Shown: positions 1-9,234, counted from the first letter of the stretch. The stretch: 64,000 nucleotides of DNA from Aliiroseovarius sp. Z3 (GCF_029105185.1 NZ_JAFMZK010000001.1:186001-250000); one strand, 5' to 3'. Numbers and translations: made by a program. Notes: generated by a model from the letters alone, not told the origin.

Positions 1-428
1 TCATAGATCTGGGTCAACGTTGCCTTGGGATCAGGGGTGCGCAGCAAGGGACGCGTATCCTTGTGCCTGACCCGCGCCCAGAGCAAATCAAGATCGGCGT
101 TCAGCCAAACCGCGACCCCGCGGTCCGAGATCATTTTCCGGTTCGGCTCGGACATGAACGCCCCGCCCCCGGTCGAGAGCACCGCGCGCTCAGTATCCAG
201 CAAACGGCCGATCACTTCGGATTCGCGCTTGCGGAAAAACGCTTCCCCATCCCGTTCGAAAATCTCGGCAATGGACATGTTGGCGGCGCGCACAATCTCT
301 TCGTCGCTGTCCAGAAACGGCACATGAAGACGGTTGGCCACGGCCTGTCCGACCGCGGTCTTGCCCGCCCCCATCATGCCCACCATGACGATGGATTTCT
401 TCAACTTGAATGCCAAAACGGCGCCCAC
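1..428 (-). CDS. aroK: Shikimate kinase, 3' end cut by window edge
   Basis: Phosphorylates shikimate with ATP in the chorismate pathway, in the cytoplasm. The minus-strand frame reads a classic P-loop (GMMGAGKT) about 15-22 residues from the start, then FLDSDEEI (the shikimate-binding Asp region) and STGGGAF, all typical of AroK. About 142 codons are present and the frame is still open at base 1; the family is usually 170-190 residues, so the C-terminus is missing. The start is uncertain: GTG at 428 or TTG at 416, neither with a convincing ribosome-binding site. A divergent small membrane-protein gene lies about 100 bases away. In related genomes aroK is followed by aroB, which would lie beyond the window edge. 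Confidence 0.93.
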   Translation of the reverse strand, partial: MGAVLAFKLKKSIVMVGMMGAGKTAVGQAVANRLHVPFLDSDEEIVRAANMSIAEIFERDGEAFFRKRESEVIGRLLDTERAVLSTGGGAFMSEPNRKMISDRGVAVWLNADLDLLWARVRHKDTRPLLRTPDPKATLTQIY

Positions 429-532
429 TTGCCCAAATATGAATTTCTTTCCTGAATGGCGTGATCTTACAGGAAATGCCATATATAAATTCAGACAAAA
501 CACCACTTGAGGCAGAAAATGGGTGGAACGAC

Positions 533-670
533 ATGCTGATCCGTTTGATCAAGCTTATATTCTTTTTGGCAATCGTTGGCTTTATCGGCCTGACCGGTTT
601 CGCGTTCTTTGGCGACATGGCACCAAGGTCCGCACCGCAAAGCAGTACTGTGACGTTGAATGGCGGCTGA
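533..670 (+). CDS. Small single-span membrane protein (45 aa)
   Basis: A 45-residue protein with a hydrophobic stretch from about residue 7 to 27 (LIFFLAIVGFIGLTGFAFF) and a short polar tail, so probably one inner-membrane helix. The ATG at 533 is preferred over the upstream ATG at 461 because GGTGG sits 6 bases before it and the upstream extension looks non-coding. Its stop overlaps the next gene by 11 bases, which suggests translational coupling to that exported protein. I do not recognise a named family. The arrangement small protein, exported protein, xerD reads as one transcription unit. Confidence 0.6.
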   Translation: MLIRLIKLIFFLAIVGFIGLTGFAFFGDMAPRSAPQSSTVTLNGG

Positions 671-2273
671 ACGGCGAAGGGACGGACAATCAGGACGCGC
701 CGCTTTTCTGAGCGGCGCGCTGTTGTGTGTTCTGGGCGGTTTGGCAACCCCTGTGGCGGCACAGACCCAGCAAGGCACTGGTCCCTTGTCGGCCATCGAC
801 TGGTTGTCGGACAGCATCGCGCTGCCCCCTCCGTCATCGGATAACGCCATTCTGCCCCCGGCACTGGATGAACCGGCCACAAGCACCGGGGCATCGGTCG
901 CCGAGGTGACGATGGCACTGTTGGAAACGCCCGTTCTGGATGCGGTCGGACTGTTGCCCGGCGTGGTGACGGGGCTTCCGCGTGATCTGTGGGGTATGTC
1001 ACGCCCTGACGACCTTGCGCGCCGCATATCGACACTTGATCTGGACCTGCAACCGGCGATGCAGGATCTGCTACACAAGCTGATGCTGGCAGAGCTTGAT
1101 CCGCCTAAAGGCGCCAGCGCCGGCGAGGATCGCTTGTTCCTGGCGCGGGTCGACCGGCTGTTGTCTTTGGGCGCGTTGGATCAGGCCGAGGCCTTGCTCG
1201 CGCGCTCCGGCTCGGTGAATCCACGGGTCTTTCGACGGGCCTTTGACACGGCGCTGTTGCTGGGCAACGAAGACCTCCAATGCACAACCCTGCGCGCCAC
1301 GCCTGAACTGAGCCCCACCTATCCAGCACGGGTGTTCTGTCTGGCCCGTAGCGGCGATTGGGATGCCGCGGTGCTGACCTTGGAAACCGGGCGGGCGCTG
1401 GGGTACATCAGCGATGAAGAAGATGCGCTGCTGGCACGGTTTCTGGATCCGGACCTGTTTGAAGGTGAACCAGACCTGCCCCGGCCTGATCATCCGTCGC
1501 CCCTGACCTTCCGGATGTTCGAAGCCATCGGGTTGCATATCAACACGGTCTCGCTCCCACTGGCATTTGCGCAGTCCGACCTGCGCGCCAATATCGGCTG
1601 GAAGGCCCGGGCCGAAGCCGGCGAGCGATTGGCCCGTGTGGGGGCCGTGACCGAGAACCAGCTTCTCGGCCTCTATTCCGAACGCAAGCCGGCGGCCTCG
1701 GGCGGTATTTGGGACCGGATGAGCGCAGTAAATCGCGTTGAAACGGCCTTGGCGACAGGTAACGACGAACAAACTGCCCATGCGGTTCTGAACCTGTGGA
1801 CCCATTTGGAAGAAAGCGGGCTTGAGGTGCCATTCGCGCAAATCTTCGGTCCCGAGATCGCCGCACGCAACCTGCCCGGCAAAGCGGGCGACATCGCGCT
1901 GCGGCTTGGGCTTCTGTCTGCAGATTACGAAAAGGTTGCCGAAGCGGCGCAACCTGCTGCGACTGACACGCTTGCGCCGATCCTTTTGGACATTGCACGT
2001 GGACAAACCGCGGATTTGACCGCGATCGATGATCGCACCCGCGCGGTGTTGGAAGGGTTTGCCGCCACCAACCTTCCGGTCCGCCTACGCTCGCTGGTCG
2101 AGCAGGACCGGCTGGGCGAGGCCATCCTGCGCGCGATTGATCTGTTCACGTCGGGAAGCAATGGCGACTTGGATGAGTTGACCGATGCGCTGGCCTTCTT
2201 CCGTCAGATCGGTCTGGAACAGGTGGCCCGACAGGCCGCGCTCGAATTTCTGATCCTTGAGAGGCGCGGATGA
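660..2273 (+). CDS. Exported hypothetical protein, alpha-helical repeat type
   Basis: A 537-residue protein beginning with a basic stretch (AERRRDGQ) and a hydrophobic segment ending in ATPVAAQ, consistent with a Sec signal peptide cleaved near residue 35. The rest is Ala/Leu-rich and looks like helical hairpins (for example LLSLGALDQAEALLARSG and VFCLARSGDWDAAVLTLETG), which resemble degenerate TPR units. A cysteine pair lies in the middle. No enzyme motif is seen. It overlaps the preceding small gene and its stop overlaps the xerD start in an ATGA, so it is translationally coupled to xerD. Probably a conserved periplasmic protein of Rhodobacterales with unknown role. Confidence 0.75.
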   Translation: MAAERRRDGQSGRAAFLSGALLCVLGGLATPVAAQTQQGTGPLSAIDWLSDSIALPPPSSDNAILPPALDEPATSTGASVAEVTMALLETPVLDAVGLLPGVVTGLPRDLWGMSRPDDLARRISTLDLDLQPAMQDLLHKLMLAELDPPKGASAGEDRLFLARVDRLLSLGALDQAEALLARSGSVNPRVFRRAFDTALLLGNEDLQCTTLRATPELSPTYPARVFCLARSGDWDAAVLTLETGRALGYISDEEDALLARFLDPDLFEGEPDLPRPDHPSPLTFRMFEAIGLHINTVSLPLAFAQSDLRANIGWKARAEAGERLARVGAVTENQLLGLYSERKPAASGGIWDRMSAVNRVETALATGNDEQTAHAVLNLWTHLEESGLEVPFAQIFGPEIAARNLPGKAGDIALRLGLLSADYEKVAEAAQPAATDTLAPILLDIARGQTADLTAIDDRTRAVLEGFAATNLPVRLRSLVEQDRLGEAILRAIDLFTSGSNGDLDELTDALAFFRQIGLEQVARQAALEFLILERRG

Positions 2274-3208
2274 ACGCCGACCATGCCCGCTGGATTTCGA
2301 CCTTTCTGGAAGCCCAGGCGGCCGAGCTTGATGCGTCCGAAAACACACTGTTGGCCTATGGGCGCGACCTGAAAGGGTTTGCTGAGTTTGCGGATGAGAA
2401 AAGGATCGGGTTTGCTGACATAACCCGCGCCGACATCGAAGCCTTCATGGTTGATTGCGACACGATGGGGCTGGCGCAATCAACCCGCGCGCGCCGCCTG
2501 TCTGCCATCAAGCAGCTTTACCGCTTCGCTTATGAAGAAGGGTGGCGCACAGACAATCCGGCGATCAAGATCAAGGGGCCGGGGCGGGCGAAATCCTTGC
2601 CAAAAATCCTGAGCGAAGATCAGGTTGAGGCGTTGTTGACCACCGCCCGCAATCACGGCCGCAACCGTGACGACCACCTGCGCAACACCTGTCTGATGGA
2701 ATTGCTTTATGCCACCGGGATGCGGGTCAGTGAACTGGTCACCCTGCCCGTCGCCGCCGCACGGGGCGAACCGCATATGCTGCTGGTCAAGGGCAAGGGC
2801 GGCAAGGAACGTATGGTCCCCCTGTCCGCCCCGGCCCGCGATGCATTGGCCGCATGGCTTGCCGCCCGTGACGGGGCCGAGGATGACGCACGCATAAAGA
2901 CAGGCGCGAAACCATCGCCTTTTTTGTTTCCATCGGGTGGCAAAACCGGTCATCTGACCCGCCATCGTTTCTATGGCTTGATCAAAGAGATCGCCGTGGC
3001 CGCAGGCGTTTCGCCCGCAGCGGTGACGCCCCACCGTTTGCGCCATGCCTTCGCCACCCATCTTCTGGCGCATGGCGCGGACCTGCGATCCATCCAGACC
3101 CTTCTGGGGCATGCCGACATCTCGACCACCGAGATTTACACACATGTGCTTGAGGAACGCCTGAAAGACCTTGTCCTGACCCACCATCCCCTTGCGGACA
3201 CGGATTAG
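2270..3208 (+). CDS. xerD: Tyrosine recombinase XerD
   Basis: Site-specific recombinase that with XerC resolves chromosome dimers at dif. The 312-residue length is normal. The N-terminal core-binding domain (about 1-105) precedes the catalytic domain, which contains the full set: R152 (ATGMRVSEL), a Lys in VKGKGGKE near 176-179, H255 and R258 (PHRLRHAF), H281 (GHADIS) and the nucleophile Y290 (TTEIYTHV). The start ATG overlaps the previous stop as ATGA. It sits in a stable chromosomal context and has no cargo or att sites beside it, so it is read as housekeeping XerD rather than an element integrase. Confidence 0.95.
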   Translation: MNADHARWISTFLEAQAAELDASENTLLAYGRDLKGFAEFADEKRIGFADITRADIEAFMVDCDTMGLAQSTRARRLSAIKQLYRFAYEEGWRTDNPAIKIKGPGRAKSLPKILSEDQVEALLTTARNHGRNRDDHLRNTCLMELLYATGMRVSELVTLPVAAARGEPHMLLVKGKGGKERMVPLSAPARDALAAWLAARDGAEDDARIKTGAKPSPFLFPSGGKTGHLTRHRFYGLIKEIAVAAGVSPAAVTPHRLRHAFATHLLAHGADLRSIQTLLGHADISTTEIYTHVLEERLKDLVLTHHPLADTD

Positions 3209-3330
3209 AACGTTATTGCGCTATACAATCGCGCGCGGACAGGCTATCAGCCCGCTTTCGCCCCTGCATCGCAGACCCACCGTGACGGATCACCCGTCCC
3301 TCCCCACCGAGACAACAGAATTGATCGCCC

Positions 3331-5280
3331 GTGAAACAGCTTATCTCTGACGCGCTTGCCGAGCGCGGATATGACACCCTGACCCCCGTCCAGACCGCCG
3401 TGTCCGACCCGGCATTGCAAGGCGTGGACCTTTTGGTGTCGGCGCAGACCGGATCGGGCAAGACAGTCGGTTTCGGCCTTGCCATTGCCCCCGTATTGTT
3501 GGGCGACGACAATCAGTTCGGCGCCGCCGCCAGCCCGCTGGGTCTGGTCATCGCCCCCACACGTGAACTGGCGATGCAGGTGAAACGCGAACTGCATTGG
3601 CTGTTTGCCAAGACCGGCGCAGTGGTTGCGTCCTGTGTGGGCGGCATGGACATGCGCGATGAACGCCGCGCTTTGGCTCGTGGTGCCCATATCGTGGTTG
3701 CCACACCGGGACGTCTTCGCGATCACGTCATGCGCGGTTCGATTGATCTGACAGCCTTGCGCAGTGTCGTTCTGGACGAGGCTGACGAAATGCTGGACCT
3801 CGGTTTCCGCGAGGATCTTGAGTTCATTCTGGACGAAACCCCCGACGATCGACAAACGCTGCTGTTCTCGGCGACGGTGCCGAAAAGCATCGCCTCGCTT
3901 GCCGCGCGGTATCAAAAAGACGCACAACGCGTGACCACTGTGGCCGAGAAAAGCCAGCACAGCGACATCGAATATCGCGCCATGGCGGTGGCCCCGCGCG
4001 ACGGCGAAAACGCGATCATCAACGTGTTGCGGTATTTTGAAGCGCCCAACGCCATCATTTTCTGCAACACCCGCGCGATGGTCAGCCGATTGGCGACCCG
4101 CCTGTCGAACCGGGGCTTTTCGGTCGTGGCACTGTCGGGCGAGTTGACCCAGAACGAACGCTCCAACGCGCTGCAATCCATGCGTGACGGGCGGGCGCGA
4201 ATCTGTGTGGCAACGGATGTGGCCGCGCGCGGGATCGACCTGCCGAAACTTGATCTGGTGATCCATGCCGAACTGCCAAACAACCATGAAACCCTGCTGC
4301 ACCGGTCTGGACGGACCGGGCGCGCGGGCCGCAAGGGTGTCAGCACACTGATCGTGCCGCCCGCCGCCCGCAAGAAAGCCGAGCGTCTGTTGCGGTTCGC
4401 GAAGCTGACGGCGGAATGGGGCCCCGCCCCATCGGCACAAGAGGTTCACGCGGAAGATCAGAAACGCATACTGGCTGACGAGGTCTGGCAACAGGAACCG
4501 ACAGCAAACGAAGCCGCCTTGGCCGAAGAACTGGTTGCGCAATTCACCCCCGCGCAACTGGCCACCGCGTATCTTCAGCTTTACCACACGGCCCACGCGG
4601 CGCCCGAAGAGCTGTCCGATGTCAAAACGAAACCGGAAGAGCGCAAGCCGTTTGGGCCAAGCGTTTGGTTCACCCTTGCCAAGGGCCGCAATCAAGGGGC
4701 CGACCCGCGCCACCTTCTGCCAATGCTGTGCAAGGCGGGTAATATCACCCGCAACGACATCGGTGCCATTCGCATTCAGGACGACAAATCTTATTTCGAG
4801 GTGAAAGAATCTCAAGTCGACGGGTTCCTGTCCACCCTCGGTGCGGGCATGACAATCGAGGCGTTCGCCGTCGAACGTTTGGACACGGCTCCCGACCTTG
4901 GACGCCCCGGCAAACCTGCGCCACGTGGTAAACCGCGCAAGTTTGAGAAGGCGGATCCCAAGCCCCACCGCAAGGGGCCGGGCAAAGCTGGCGCGCCGTC
5001 CGAACGTAGGCCCAACCCCAAGCACAAGTGGAAGGACGACAAGGACGCCGACCGCCCGGTCAAGGCCTACGCCAAATCGAAAGACGAGAATCGGAAACCC
5101 CGCACGGCGTCCAAATCCGATGGCGACAAGCCCAAGGGAAAACGTCCGGCCGACCGCAAAAAAGGACCGCCGCCGCCCAAAGGCAAGCCGAACAGCAAGA
5201 AGAACCGGGCGCGTGCCGCCGCCAAGGCAATCGCGAAAGCCAAAGGGGGTGACAGTGCCCCGAAACGGCGCAAGACCTAG
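3331..5280 (+). CDS. DEAD-box RNA helicase with DbpA-like RNA-binding domain and basic tail
   Basis: ATP-dependent RNA helicase of the DeaD/CsdA type, expected to act in ribosome assembly or cold-related RNA remodelling. Visible motifs in order: Q motif region (TPVQTAV), motif I AQTGSGKT (38-45), Ia PTRELA, II DEAD in LDEADEMLD, III SAT in FSATVPKS, V ATDVAARGIDLP and VI HRSGRTGRAGRKG. A C-terminal domain resembling the DbpA RNA-binding fold (MLCKAGNITRNDIGAIRI) is followed by a Lys/Arg/Pro-rich tail of more than 100 residues that is probably disordered and RNA-binding. The start is GTG at 3331 with no strong ribosome-binding site. A 689-codon open frame on the opposite strand is a codon-composition artefact. 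Confidence 0.92.
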   Translation: MKQLISDALAERGYDTLTPVQTAVSDPALQGVDLLVSAQTGSGKTVGFGLAIAPVLLGDDNQFGAAASPLGLVIAPTRELAMQVKRELHWLFAKTGAVVASCVGGMDMRDERRALARGAHIVVATPGRLRDHVMRGSIDLTALRSVVLDEADEMLDLGFREDLEFILDETPDDRQTLLFSATVPKSIASLAARYQKDAQRVTTVAEKSQHSDIEYRAMAVAPRDGENAIINVLRYFEAPNAIIFCNTRAMVSRLATRLSNRGFSVVALSGELTQNERSNALQSMRDGRARICVATDVAARGIDLPKLDLVIHAELPNNHETLLHRSGRTGRAGRKGVSTLIVPPAARKKAERLLRFAKLTAEWGPAPSAQEVHAEDQKRILADEVWQQEPTANEAALAEELVAQFTPAQLATAYLQLYHTAHAAPEELSDVKTKPEERKPFGPSVWFTLAKGRNQGADPRHLLPMLCKAGNITRNDIGAIRIQDDKSYFEVKESQVDGFLSTLGAGMTIEAFAVERLDTAPDLGRPGKPAPRGKPRKFEKADPKPHRKGPGKAGAPSERRPNPKHKWKDDKDADRPVKAYAKSKDENRKPRTASKSDGDKPKGKRPADRKKGPPPPKGKPNSKKNRARAAAKAIAKAKGGDSAPKRRKT

Positions 5281-5373
5281 AAGGTTCCGGTGCGGGTTGA
5301 CGAATACGCATTGCACGCACCGGCCTCAGGCCGCTAGGGTCGATCAAGACGAACGAGCCAAACAAGGGACATT

Positions 5374-5736
5374 ATGAGCCTTCTCGCCATCCTGTTGATC
5401 CTGTGTATCGCCGCGCTGCACGCCTTCATCCTGTATTTCGAGATGTTTGCTTGGGAAACCCGCGGCCCGCGCGTATTTCGCCAGTTCGATCGCGACATGT
5501 TCCCGAAAACCAAGGTGATGGCGGCCAACCAGGGGCTTTACAACGGGTTTCTGGCCGCCGGGCTGATCTGGTCCTGCCTGATCGGCGATCCCATATGGGC
5601 GCAGAATGTGGCCCTGTTCTTCCTGGGCTGCGTTCTGGTCGCCGGCATCTATGGCGCCGCCACCGCCTCCAAACGCATCCTTTACGTTCAGGCCCTGCCC
5701 GCCGCCGCGGCAATACTTGTTCTGATGGTCAGCTAG
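5374..5736 (+). CDS. DUF1304 family membrane protein
   Basis: A 120-residue protein with about four hydrophobic segments and the family's characteristic region FEMFAWETRGPRVF followed by ANQGLYNGFLA. The small integral membrane proteins of this family have no established function. AAGGGAC lies 5 bases before the ATG and supports the start. The stop codon directly abuts the stop of the convergent RatA/COQ10-like gene with no intergenic base. Confidence 0.88.
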   Translation: MSLLAILLILCIAALHAFILYFEMFAWETRGPRVFRQFDRDMFPKTKVMAANQGLYNGFLAAGLIWSCLIGDPIWAQNVALFFLGCVLVAGIYGAATASKRILYVQALPAAAAILVLMVS

Positions 5737-6192
5737 TCAGCCTGTCGGTCCGTAAAGCGTGGCGGCACGTTTTTCGAACGCGGCGACGATACGGTGCATC
5801 GCCTCGTTGAAGACTATCCCGATCACCTTTTGCAAGATCGCGCTCTTAAACTCGAAATCCACGAAAAACTCGACTTCACACCCATCCGGGTGCGGGTGGA
5901 ATATCCAGTGTGATTTCAGGTATTTGAAGGGGCCGTCCAGATATTCGGTGTCGATCCGCTGGTCTTCCTTGTCCAACCACACACGGCTGGCGAAGCGTTC
6001 GCGAAACACCTTGAAACTGATCACCAGATCGGCGTCCATCAGGTCGCGCCCGTCGGGCTGTGGTGTCACACGACGCACACGTGCGGCAGAGTTCCACGGC
6101 AGAAACTCGGGATAGCGCCCCACATCCGCCACCAGATCATACATCTGTTCCGACGTGTATGGCAGGACGCGTTTTTCCCCATGTGTCGGCAT
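5737..6192 (-). CDS. RatA/COQ10-type SRPBCC lipid-binding protein
   Basis: A START-like (SRPBCC) fold protein of the COQ10/RatA group, about 151 residues. It carries the typical N-terminus [20 protein letters not shown], then [13 protein letters not shown], and a later [12 protein letters not shown] segment. In alphaproteobacteria these proteins are best linked to ubiquinone binding and delivery; the RatA toxin annotation used in databases comes from an E. coli homologue. The start at 6192 is chosen because GAAGGGGAA precedes it at good spacing; the longer frame start at 6213 lacks this. In related genomes the gene is often next to lipA, which lies 800 bases away here. Confidence 0.88.
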   Translation of the reverse strand: MPTHGEKRVLPYTSEQMYDLVADVGRYPEFLPWNSAARVRRVTPQPDGRDLMDADLVISFKVFRERFASRVWLDKEDQRIDTEYLDGPFKYLKSHWIFHPHPDGCEVEFFVDFEFKSAILQKVIGIVFNEAMHRIVAAFEKRAATLYGPTG

Positions 6193-6261
6193 GGTCAGGT
6201 TTCCCCTTCTCACTTCGCTGCGTATGTCTTAGGAATACGACCGGAAATCAAGGGGGAAGAC

Positions 6262-6807
6262 ATGGCACAGCGACCTTATGTCATCGACACGATGATCTCG
6301 GCCAAGCAAATCGCGGCGCGGGTGGAAGAGTTGTCGCAAGAAATCCATGACGAGTTCAAAGGCACCGACAAGCTGGTCGTTGTTGGACTGCTGCGCGGTT
6401 CTTTCGTGTTCATCGCCGATGTCGTCCGCGAGCTGGACCTGCCGGTCGAAGTCGATTTTCTGGAGGCGTCTTCCTATGGCAATTCGACCGAAAGCAGCCG
6501 CGAGGTGCGCATTCTGAAGGACTTGCGTGGCGAGATTTCGGGGCGCGACGTCTTGGTGGTCGAAGACATCGTGGACACCGGGTTCACCCTTAGACATGTG
6601 GTCGGGCTGCTGAAAGCAAAGTCACCCCGCAAACTGAAGACCATCGCACTGCTCGACAAACCATCCCGACGCGAGGTTGACATCCGTGCCGACTGGATCG
6701 GGTTTGAAATCCCGGACGAATTCGTTGTGGGCTATGGCATCGACTTCGCGCAGCGTGACCGCAACCTGCCACATATCGGCAAGGTGCGGTTCTTGGACGA
6801 AGACTAG
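6262..6807 (+). CDS. hpt: Hypoxanthine phosphoribosyltransferase
   Basis: Purine salvage enzyme converting hypoxanthine or guanine plus PRPP to IMP or GMP. The 181-residue length is typical. The PRPP-binding signature [14 protein letters not shown] is clear, with the LLRGSF loop upstream and the C-terminal [17 protein letters not shown] typical of the family. AAGGGGGAAGAC directly before ATG 6262 fixes the start and rules out the longer frame from 6181. A small membrane-protein gene follows after 3 bases, so the two are probably co-transcribed. Confidence 0.95.
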   Translation: MAQRPYVIDTMISAKQIAARVEELSQEIHDEFKGTDKLVVVGLLRGSFVFIADVVRELDLPVEVDFLEASSYGNSTESSREVRILKDLRGEISGRDVLVVEDIVDTGFTLRHVVGLLKAKSPRKLKTIALLDKPSRREVDIRADWIGFEIPDEFVVGYGIDFAQRDRNLPHIGKVRFLDED

Positions 6808-6810
6808 GCG

Positions 6811-6984
6811 ATGAACCCACGTTGGTTCATGCGCATGTCCAAATGGGCGCGCAATCCGCCCTCGGCCAAGCGGGTGAAGCTGGTGTTTGCCGTGGTGGCG
6901 ATCTGTATCGCGGTTGTGGTGATCGAAAAGCTGTTCGGAATGCCCGACTGGATGCAGATTGAGCGTGTCCGGTTCAGGCCATAA
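6811..6984 (+). CDS. Small membrane protein downstream of hpt (57 aa)
   Basis: A 57-codon open frame starting 3 bases after the hpt stop. It reads MNPRWFMRMSKWARNPPS, then a hydrophobic segment (VKLVFAVVAICIAVVVIEKLF) and a basic C-terminus VRFRP, consistent with one membrane helix. The close spacing, codon usage like the neighbours and plausible protein architecture support a real gene. I do not recognise a characterised family. It ends 11 bases before the convergent lipA stop. Confidence 0.65.
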   Translation: MNPRWFMRMSKWARNPPSAKRVKLVFAVVAICIAVVVIEKLFGMPDWMQIERVRFRP

Positions 6985-6995
6985 ATCTTTTAAGA

Positions 6996-7946
6996 TCAAC
7001 CCCTGGCAAGCTGTTCTTCACGTGCTGCGCGCAGGCGGACGAAATCATCGCCCGCGTGATAGGACGACCGCGTCAGCGGTGTGGCAGACACCATCAGGAA
7101 CCCTTTGCCATAGGCGGCGGTCTCATAATCCTTGAACTCGTCGGGGTGCACGAACCGTTCCACCGCATGGTGTTTCGGCGTCGGTTGCAGATATTGCCCG
7201 ATGGTCAGAAAATCGATCCCCGCTGCGCGCATGTCATCCATGACCTGCAAGACCCCCTGACGATCCTCGCCCAGCCCGACCATAATGCCGGATTTGGTGA
7301 ACATTGACGGGTCCATTTCCTTCACGCGCTGCAACAAGCGCAGCGAATGGAAATATCGCGCACCGGGGCGCACCTGTGGATACAGGCCCGGCACGGTTTC
7401 CAGATTGTGGTTGAACACGTCAGGCCGTGCCTCAACCACGGTTTCCAGAACCGACGGATCGCATTTCAGGAAATCCGGGGTCAGAATTTCGATGGTGGTG
7501 TCGGGCGACTGATGGCGAATGGCGCGGATGGTCTGGGCGAAATGATCCGCCCCGCCGTCTTTCAGATCGTCGCGATCGACCGAGGTGATCACAACGTGGT
7601 TCAGCCCCAGTTTCTTCACCGCATGGGCCACCCGGCCCGGTTCGAATGCGTCCAGATCGTCGGGACGCCCGGTGGCGACGTTGCAGAAGGTACAACCGCG
7701 CGTACAAATCTCGCCCATGATCATCATGGTGGCGTGGCCCTGGCTCCAGCATTCGCCGGCATTGGGGCACGCGGCTTCTTCGCACACGGTGGACAGCTTG
7801 TTTTCACGCATGATCCTGTGGGTTTCCGCATAGCCCTTGCCGCCGGGCGCTTTCACACGAATCCAGCTGGGTTTCTTCGGCTGGGCATTGTCCGGGCGAT
7901 GCGCCTTTTCAGGGTGGCGGCTTTCCGGGATTTTCAGGTTACGCAT
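6996..7946 (-). CDS. lipA: Lipoyl synthase
   Basis: Radical-SAM enzyme that inserts two sulfurs into protein-bound octanoate to make lipoate. It has both iron-sulfur motifs: the auxiliary cluster cysteines C55, C60, C66 ([12 protein letters not shown]) and the radical-SAM CxxxCxxC at C81, C85, C88 (CTRGCTFC). The C-terminal [10 protein letters not shown] includes the conserved RSSY serine ligand. GGAGG at 6-base spacing supports ATG 7946, giving 316 residues. Gene order relative to the COQ10-like gene is typical of Rhodobacterales. Confidence 0.97.
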   Translation of the reverse strand: MRNLKIPESRHPEKAHRPDNAQPKKPSWIRVKAPGGKGYAETHRIMRENKLSTVCEEAACPNAGECWSQGHATMMIMGEICTRGCTFCNVATGRPDDLDAFEPGRVAHAVKKLGLNHVVITSVDRDDLKDGGADHFAQTIRAIRHQSPDTTIEILTPDFLKCDPSVLETVVEARPDVFNHNLETVPGLYPQVRPGARYFHSLRLLQRVKEMDPSMFTKSGIMVGLGEDRQGVLQVMDDMRAAGIDFLTIGQYLQPTPKHHAVERFVHPDEFKDYETAAYGKGFLMVSATPLTRSSYHAGDDFVRLRAAREEQLARG

Positions 7947-8164
7947 GGCATTCCTCCGCGCCAAAATCGGCTTTGTGACATATAACGTTATCGCGCCGCC
8001 AAGTCACCTTGAAAGCCGCATGGCTGTTATGAGCCTGACGCATGGCCTGCTGGCACGATGCTGCACCTGCAAAATCCTCGTTGAGCCACATCTGGGATCG
8101 TTCTAACAACATGGCTGACCAGCCCGCGCGATTCCCCGCGCGCTGAAAAGAAAAGGAAATCACC

Positions 8165-8710
8165 ATGCAAGCAGGCGTTCGCGTTCCAAACATCACCTTC
8201 CGCACCCGTGTTCGCGATGACAGCATCGACGGCCCCAACCCGTTCCGCTGGCAGGACATGACCTCGGACGACTATTTCAAAGGCAAGCGCGTTGTTCTGT
8301 TCTCGCTGCCCGGCGCGTTCACGCCCACCTGCTCGACCTATCAGCTGCCCGGTTATGAAAACGGCGCTGACGACTTCCGCGCCCAAGGCATCGACGAAAT
8401 CTATTGCATGTCGGTCAATGACAGCTTCGTCATGAACGCCTGGGCCCGCAACCAGGAGCTTGAGAACGTCAAAGTGATCCCCGATGGCTCGGGCGAGTTC
8501 ACCCGCCTGATGGGCATGCTGGTTCAGAAAGACAACTTGGGCTTCGGCGCCCGCTCGTGGCGCTATGCCGCCATCATCAACGACGGCGTGGTCGAGGCAT
8601 GGTTCGAAGAGCCGGGCCGCTGCGACAACCACGGCGAAGACCCCTATGGCGAAAGCGCGCCGGAAACCGTTCTGGCATGGCTGAAAGAGGCCAACGAAGC
8701 CGTCGCATAA
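8165..8710 (+). CDS. Peroxiredoxin (Prx5-like)
   Basis: Thiol peroxidase reducing hydrogen peroxide and organic hydroperoxides. The 181 residues contain the peroxidatic Cys56 in PGAFTPTCSTYQLPGY, the exact pattern of the Prx5 subfamily. A second cysteine is at about 81 (EIYCMSVNDSFVMNAW). AAAGGAAATCACC before ATG supports the start. A strong intrinsic terminator 24 bases after the stop closes the unit, so the gene is probably monocistronic. Confidence 0.93.
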   Translation: MQAGVRVPNITFRTRVRDDSIDGPNPFRWQDMTSDDYFKGKRVVLFSLPGAFTPTCSTYQLPGYENGADDFRAQGIDEIYCMSVNDSFVMNAWARNQELENVKVIPDGSGEFTRLMGMLVQKDNLGFGARSWRYAAIINDGVVEAWFEEPGRCDNHGEDPYGESAPETVLAWLKEANEAVA

Positions 8711-8733
8711 GCGACCCGCGATAGAATGACGAA

Positions 8734-8760
8734 GGGCCGCCCGATTGGGTGGCCCTTTTT
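8734..8760 (+). terminator. Intrinsic terminator after peroxiredoxin gene
   Basis: A 9-base stem (GGGCCGCCC / GGGTGGCCC, one G-T wobble) with a GATT loop, followed by five T. Placed 24 bases past the peroxiredoxin stop. Confidence 0.88.
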
Positions 8761-8799
8761 GTTGGCGACACATGCAATTGTGAAAGTAAGTCAAGGCAT

Positions 8800-9234
8800 T
8801 CAGAGCACGTGGATATCGTTCAAAACAAGAGCGTATTTATCATCTCTGAGATAGATCTCAAATATCGCTGTAAGGTCTGACCAAGTACCGTTCAAGGGCA
8901 GTTCAGCTGACACCTCACCCACTCTGCCATCTGTACCGGGCTGCTCAAACCATTCCACTTCCCAGCGTGGCTTAGGCCCGCCCTGTGCTTCATCAACGCT
9001 GGTAACTTCGTATTTTTGCAGACTATTTTCGTCAGGCAGGCCGTAGCTTTCAATAACCTTCCTGATTAAGTCAGGGGTCCACGAATGGTAGCTGTCATGC
9101 CCAGTCAGTTCGAATGCAGCTTGATAGTGCTTATTGGCTAGTAGTTCGATCCAAGTGTGAACCAGATCAAGCACGATTTCGTTGTTTGCGGGCTGGTTAA
9201 GCCATTTGACGGTTCTAAGAATGGTAATGGTCAA
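8800..9234 (-). CDS. Hypothetical protein, A/T-rich orphan (144 aa)
   Basis: A 144-residue acidic soluble protein with no signal peptide or membrane segment. It reads VLDLVHTWIELLANKHYQAA near residue 22, then WTPDLIRKVIESYGLPDE, and ends in a beta-rich region (WEVEWFEQPGTDGRV, DLTAIFEIYLRDDKYALV). I do not recognise the family. The start is a TTG at 9234, chosen because a strong TAGGAGGG lies 6 bases before it and no ATG fits. Base composition is clearly more A/T-rich than both neighbours (one sampled 60-base line holds only 26 G/C), which suggests recent acquisition. A stand-alone immunity-type or stress protein is possible but not shown. Confidence 0.65.
   Translation of the reverse strand: MTITILRTVKWLNQPANNEIVLDLVHTWIELLANKHYQAAFELTGHDSYHSWTPDLIRKVIESYGLPDENSLQKYEVTSVDEAQGGPKPRWEVEWFEQPGTDGRVGEVSAELPLNGTWSDLTAIFEIYLRDDKYALVLNDIHVL

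Noticed and set aside
2270-3208. XerD as the integrase of the tRNA-Leu island
   Set aside because: It lies 20 kb away in a conserved housekeeping context and its sequence is of the chromosomal XerD type.
3247-5316. A 689-codon open frame on the minus strand opposite the DEAD-box helicase gene
   Set aside because: It mirrors a gene with complete helicase motifs, is Arg/Gly/Val-rich without domain features, and arises from the third-position G/C bias of the real gene.
8032-8106. A short cysteine-containing open frame upstream of the peroxiredoxin gene
   Set aside because: About 25 codons, no ribosome-binding site and no recognisable feature; it is probably untranslated leader.
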